From assembly GCA_964409645.1 (NCBI GenBank), contig CAYPEK010000011.1:1-63028 (forward strand): DNA of 63,028 bases, read 5' to 3'. Of the stretch, positions 61,261 to 63,028 are shown in pieces; within the stretch, counting starts at the first letter, position 1; each line of letters starts with the position of its first letter. A program made the position numbers and the translations under genes. The notes beneath the pieces were generated by a model. That model had not been told where the DNA came from. It did no database searches and was given only the letters and a program-made list of their open reading frames with translations. The DNA comes from CAYPEK01 sp964409645 (GTDB lineage: Bacteria > UBP15 > UBA6099).

Positions 61261-62211
61261 GTGGCGCGACAGGCGGCGATGGCGAAACCGGAACGAGAAC
61301 TCGAGAAAAAAAACGTTGCTGTCAGGCAAACAGGCGACGGCAAACCTGCGTGGCGGCTGCTGGACCGGCCAGACCCGTTGCGCATACTCTTTATGGGCTC
61401 GTACATGAACCGCGCGATGGACGTGCTCGATTTCTACGAGAGCCTCTCGAAAACCGCATACGTTCCGATCCTCGGCCCGTATTTTTTCAAGCCGATAATC
61501 AATCTCTACGGCGCGCAGTACCACTCCGGCCGTGCAACGCCGTTGCGCGACATCGTTCCGCTGTTGCGGGAAGCTAAGTCGCTCGTCGTGTCCGAATGCG
61601 CATGCCGCGTGCGCCTCAACAAATGCTCGCACTCGACACGCACGTGCCTGAAGATCAACACCGGCGCGGAAGTCGAACTCGAAAAGGGACAGCTCAAGAG
61701 CGAACGCATCGACATCGAGGAAGGAATCAGGATCGTCGAGCAGGCGTACAAGGACGGCCTGATGCTGACCGTCGAGTGGTGCTTCGAGCCGAACACCTAC
61801 TGCATCTGTTGCTGCTGCGAGTGCTGCTGTGTCACGCGCAAGCTCAGGTTCGAGCGCGGCATCGAGAGCGGGGTGATGAGCAGCGAATACGCGCCCGCGT
61901 TCGACATGGAAGCATGCACCAATTGCGGGAAATGCGAGGAATTATGCCCGGGAGACGCGATCTCCGTTGCCGACGGAAAGAGAGTCGTCGATGAGAGCAA
62001 ATGTGTCGGCTGCGGGCTCTGTGAGTTCCACTGCACGGCGGCGGCGATAGATCTGAAAGTCGTGCGCGAGCCGGCGGTCGCTAAAGAAAATACGAAATGG
62101 CACTACTTCATCGTTTACTTCTCTATCCTGTTCGTGCTCATCCCCCACTTCGTCATGTTCATGCTGACAAGAAAAGAGCCCCGTGAACGCGCCCGCGAAA
62201 TCGAATGGTGA
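61261..62211 (+). CDS. Cysteine-rich 4Fe-4S ferredoxin with C-terminal membrane helix
   Basis: A 316-residue protein. A middle region has C113-A-C115, C122 and C129, then a remarkable NTYCICCCCECCC (C181, C183-186, C188-190). Two standard 4Fe-4S motifs follow: CTNCGKCEELCP (219-230) and CVGCGLCEFHC (248-258). The C-terminus is a membrane helix (about 282-302) and a basic tail, so it is probably anchored with the clusters on the cytoplasmic side. GTG 61261 is favoured because GGGGAAAG lies just before it; ATG 61279 is the alternative. It follows pepA closely but belongs functionally to electron transfer. Similar ferredoxins with a CxCCCC run occur near corrinoid-activation or anaerobic reductase genes, a connection I infer only. 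Confidence 0.86.
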   Translation: MARQAAMAKPERELEKKNVAVRQTGDGKPAWRLLDRPDPLRILFMGSYMNRAMDVLDFYESLSKTAYVPILGPYFFKPIINLYGAQYHSGRATPLRDIVPLLREAKSLVVSECACRVRLNKCSHSTRTCLKINTGAEVELEKGQLKSERIDIEEGIRIVEQAYKDGLMLTVEWCFEPNTYCICCCCECCCVTRKLRFERGIESGVMSSEYAPAFDMEACTNCGKCEELCPGDAISVADGKRVVDESKCVGCGLCEFHCTAAAIDLKVVREPAVAKENTKWHYFIVYFSILFVLIPHFVMFMLTRKEPRERAREIEW

Positions 62212-62309
62212 CAAGCGGCTAATTATTCGAAATATCCCGGCACCCTCGCCTCACAGTATTAATAGAGATTTTTCCTGCTGATTTATAATTTTAGTTTAAC
62301 GTATTTCCC

Positions 62310-62340
62310 CGGGAGCGCGGGCGCCCCGCCCGCGCTCCCG
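62310..62340. repeat. Perfect 14-bp GC-rich palindrome
   Basis: CGGGAGCGCGGGCG (62310-62323), a three-base CCC loop and CGCCCGCGCTCCCG (62327-62340) form a perfect hairpin. No T-run follows on either strand. It looks like a short REP-type intergenic palindrome rather than a terminator. It lies about 100 bases past the ferredoxin stop. Confidence 0.55.
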
Positions 62341-62434
62341 AAAAACACGTTTCGCTCTCCAATGAATTTATTACACCGTGCAATGCAATAGCTTATTGTC
62401 ATCATAAAACAAGATAGACGCAAATACAACTTAA

Positions 62435-62462
62435 AAGGGCGGGATATGTTAATCCCGCCCTT
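62435..62462 (-). terminator. Rho-independent terminator of the acyl-CoA dehydrogenase gene
   Basis: AAGGGCGGGAT (62435-62445) and ATCCCGCCCTT (62452-62462) form a perfect 11-bp stem with a six-base loop. Read on the minus strand the stem is followed by TTTT and then AAGTTG. It begins 29 bases after the stop at 62492. Confidence 0.8.
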
Positions 62463-62491
62463 CGATAGTCGTTGCGAATATAAGCGGCTGA

Positions 62492-63028
62492 TTATTTCAG
62501 CGCGTGGTTGGCGATAACGATTCGCTGTATTTCCGACGTGCCCTCGTAGATTGTGGTGACGCGGGCGTCGCGATACAGTCGCTCTATTTTGAATTCCTTT
62601 GTGTAGCCGTATCCGCCGTGAATCTGGAGTGCGTCGTACGCGATGCGGTTGGCCGCTTCGGTAGCGAACAGTTTCGCGATCGACGCCTCGAGCGTGAACG
62701 GTTGCCCCTCGTCCTTCGAGATTGCAGCACTGAGGTTGAGGTTGTGGGCCGCCTCGATGTCGCGCAACGCGTTGGCGATCATCCACTGGATCGCCTGATT
62801 GCACGCGAGCGCGCGTCCGAACTGCTTGCGCTCGTTCGCATAGTTCACCGCCTCGGCGTATGCTGCGCGCGCGATGCCTGTCGCCTGCGATGCGATGCCG
62901 ATGCGGCCGCTGTCGAGCGCGCGCATGGCGACGGTGAAGCCCTCGCCTTCCTCGCCGAGCCTGTTCTCGACCGGCACCTTGCAGTCCTCGAGAATCAATT
63001 CGACGGTGTTCGACGCACGGAGCCCCAT
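62492..63028 (-). CDS. Acyl-CoA dehydrogenase, C-terminal part (cut by window edge)
   Basis: The 3' 178 codons of an acyl-CoA dehydrogenase; the 5' part lies beyond the window. The visible part covers the end of the beta domain (GLRASNTVELILEDCKVP) and the C-terminal helical domain: LDSGRIGIASQATGIARAA, YANERKQFGRALACNQAIQ, LQIHGGYGYTKEFKIERLYRD and TIYEGTSEIQRIVIA. The YEGTSEIQR motif holds the catalytic Glu of short- and branched-chain enzymes, so this is probably a butyryl- or short-chain acyl-CoA dehydrogenase. The initial Met in the visible frame is internal to the protein. A strong terminator follows the stop at 62492. Neighbours upstream are outside the window. Confidence 0.92.
   Translation of the reverse strand: MGLRASNTVELILEDCKVPVENRLGEEGEGFTVAMRALDSGRIGIASQATGIARAAYAEAVNYANERKQFGRALACNQAIQWMIANALRDIEAAHNLNLSAAISKDEGQPFTLEASIAKLFATEAANRIAYDALQIHGGYGYTKEFKIERLYRDARVTTIYEGTSEIQRIVIANHALK

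Noticed and set aside
1..63028. CRISPR arrays, tRNA or rRNA genes, insertion sequences, integrases
   Set aside because: I looked for regularly spaced repeats, T-loop consensus with full cloverleaf, rRNA cores and transposase or integrase motifs and found none. The repeat at 37938 is the only plausible mobile-type element.

Overview
The window is bacterial chromosomal DNA, roughly 57% GC by eye, and it contains one 100-base N run (8139-8238). That makes it a scaffold from a draft or metagenome-assembled genome. I see no rRNA, tRNA, CRISPR array, transposase or phage gene. The mix of a type IV pilin-like gene, exported proteins, corrinoid-dependent methyl transfer and many B12-binding radical SAM enzymes suggests an uncultured, probably anaerobic bacterium with a Gram-negative-like envelope. 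I cannot assign a phylum from sequence alone.

Left half (about 1-41000): an accessory region dominated by four protein classes. (i) Seven B12-binding radical SAM proteins, all with CX3CX2C, at 2987, 6664, 12234, 13746, 29277, 34821 and 36417, plus one SPASM-type radical SAM enzyme at 17774. (ii) Five polytopic GT-C-like membrane glycosyltransferases or relatives at 72, 4584, 8685, 10316 and 22622, with a sixth at 53970, and one DPM1/ArnC-like GT2 enzyme at 1935. (iii) Five paralogous proteins with an N-terminal multi-pass membrane part and a C-terminal YVTN/NHL-like beta-propeller (18967, 20801, 30866, 32392, 38028), plus one single-pass PQQ-type propeller (39762). (iv) A two-gene membrane unit made of a membrane-anchored rifampicin-phosphotransferase-like dikinase (24946) and a membrane protein ending in a SUMF1-type domain (27473). 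A compact operon, 13746-18874, holds a B12 radical SAM enzyme, two DegT-type PLP aminotransferases and the SPASM enzyme. The best reading is envelope glycan, lipid or secondary-metabolite chemistry: radical methylation or rearrangement, amino-sugar formation, and glycosyl transfer from lipid carriers at the membrane. The substrate is unknown.

Middle (about 41000-44000): a UROD-family methyltransferase, a DUF2505-like protein and a corrinoid protein form a methyl-transfer set, followed by a pilin-like gene. Next (44427-47502) come rhamnulokinase and a fucose/rhamnose-isomerase-like gene for deoxy-sugar catabolism. A low-complexity secretable protein (47696) and a row of proteins with export signals follow: PHP, DUF4127, ADP-ribosylglycohydrolase-like, and endonuclease/exonuclease/phosphatase-like (48901-53913). 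Right end (56352-63028): ordinary genes hflX, trpF, a zinc-ribbon/LURP-one protein, dcd, pepA, an unusual cysteine-rich ferredoxin, and the 3' part of an acyl-CoA dehydrogenase.

Notable non-coding signals: at least eight genes have a sigma70-like -10 box only 6-9 nt before the start codon and no Shine-Dalgarno sequence, so leaderless transcripts are likely. A cruciform repeat at 37938-38059 supplies the last codons of a propeller gene. A long imperfect hairpin lies at 47529-47610, a possible structured leader at 48456-48590, and a strong terminator at 62435-62462.
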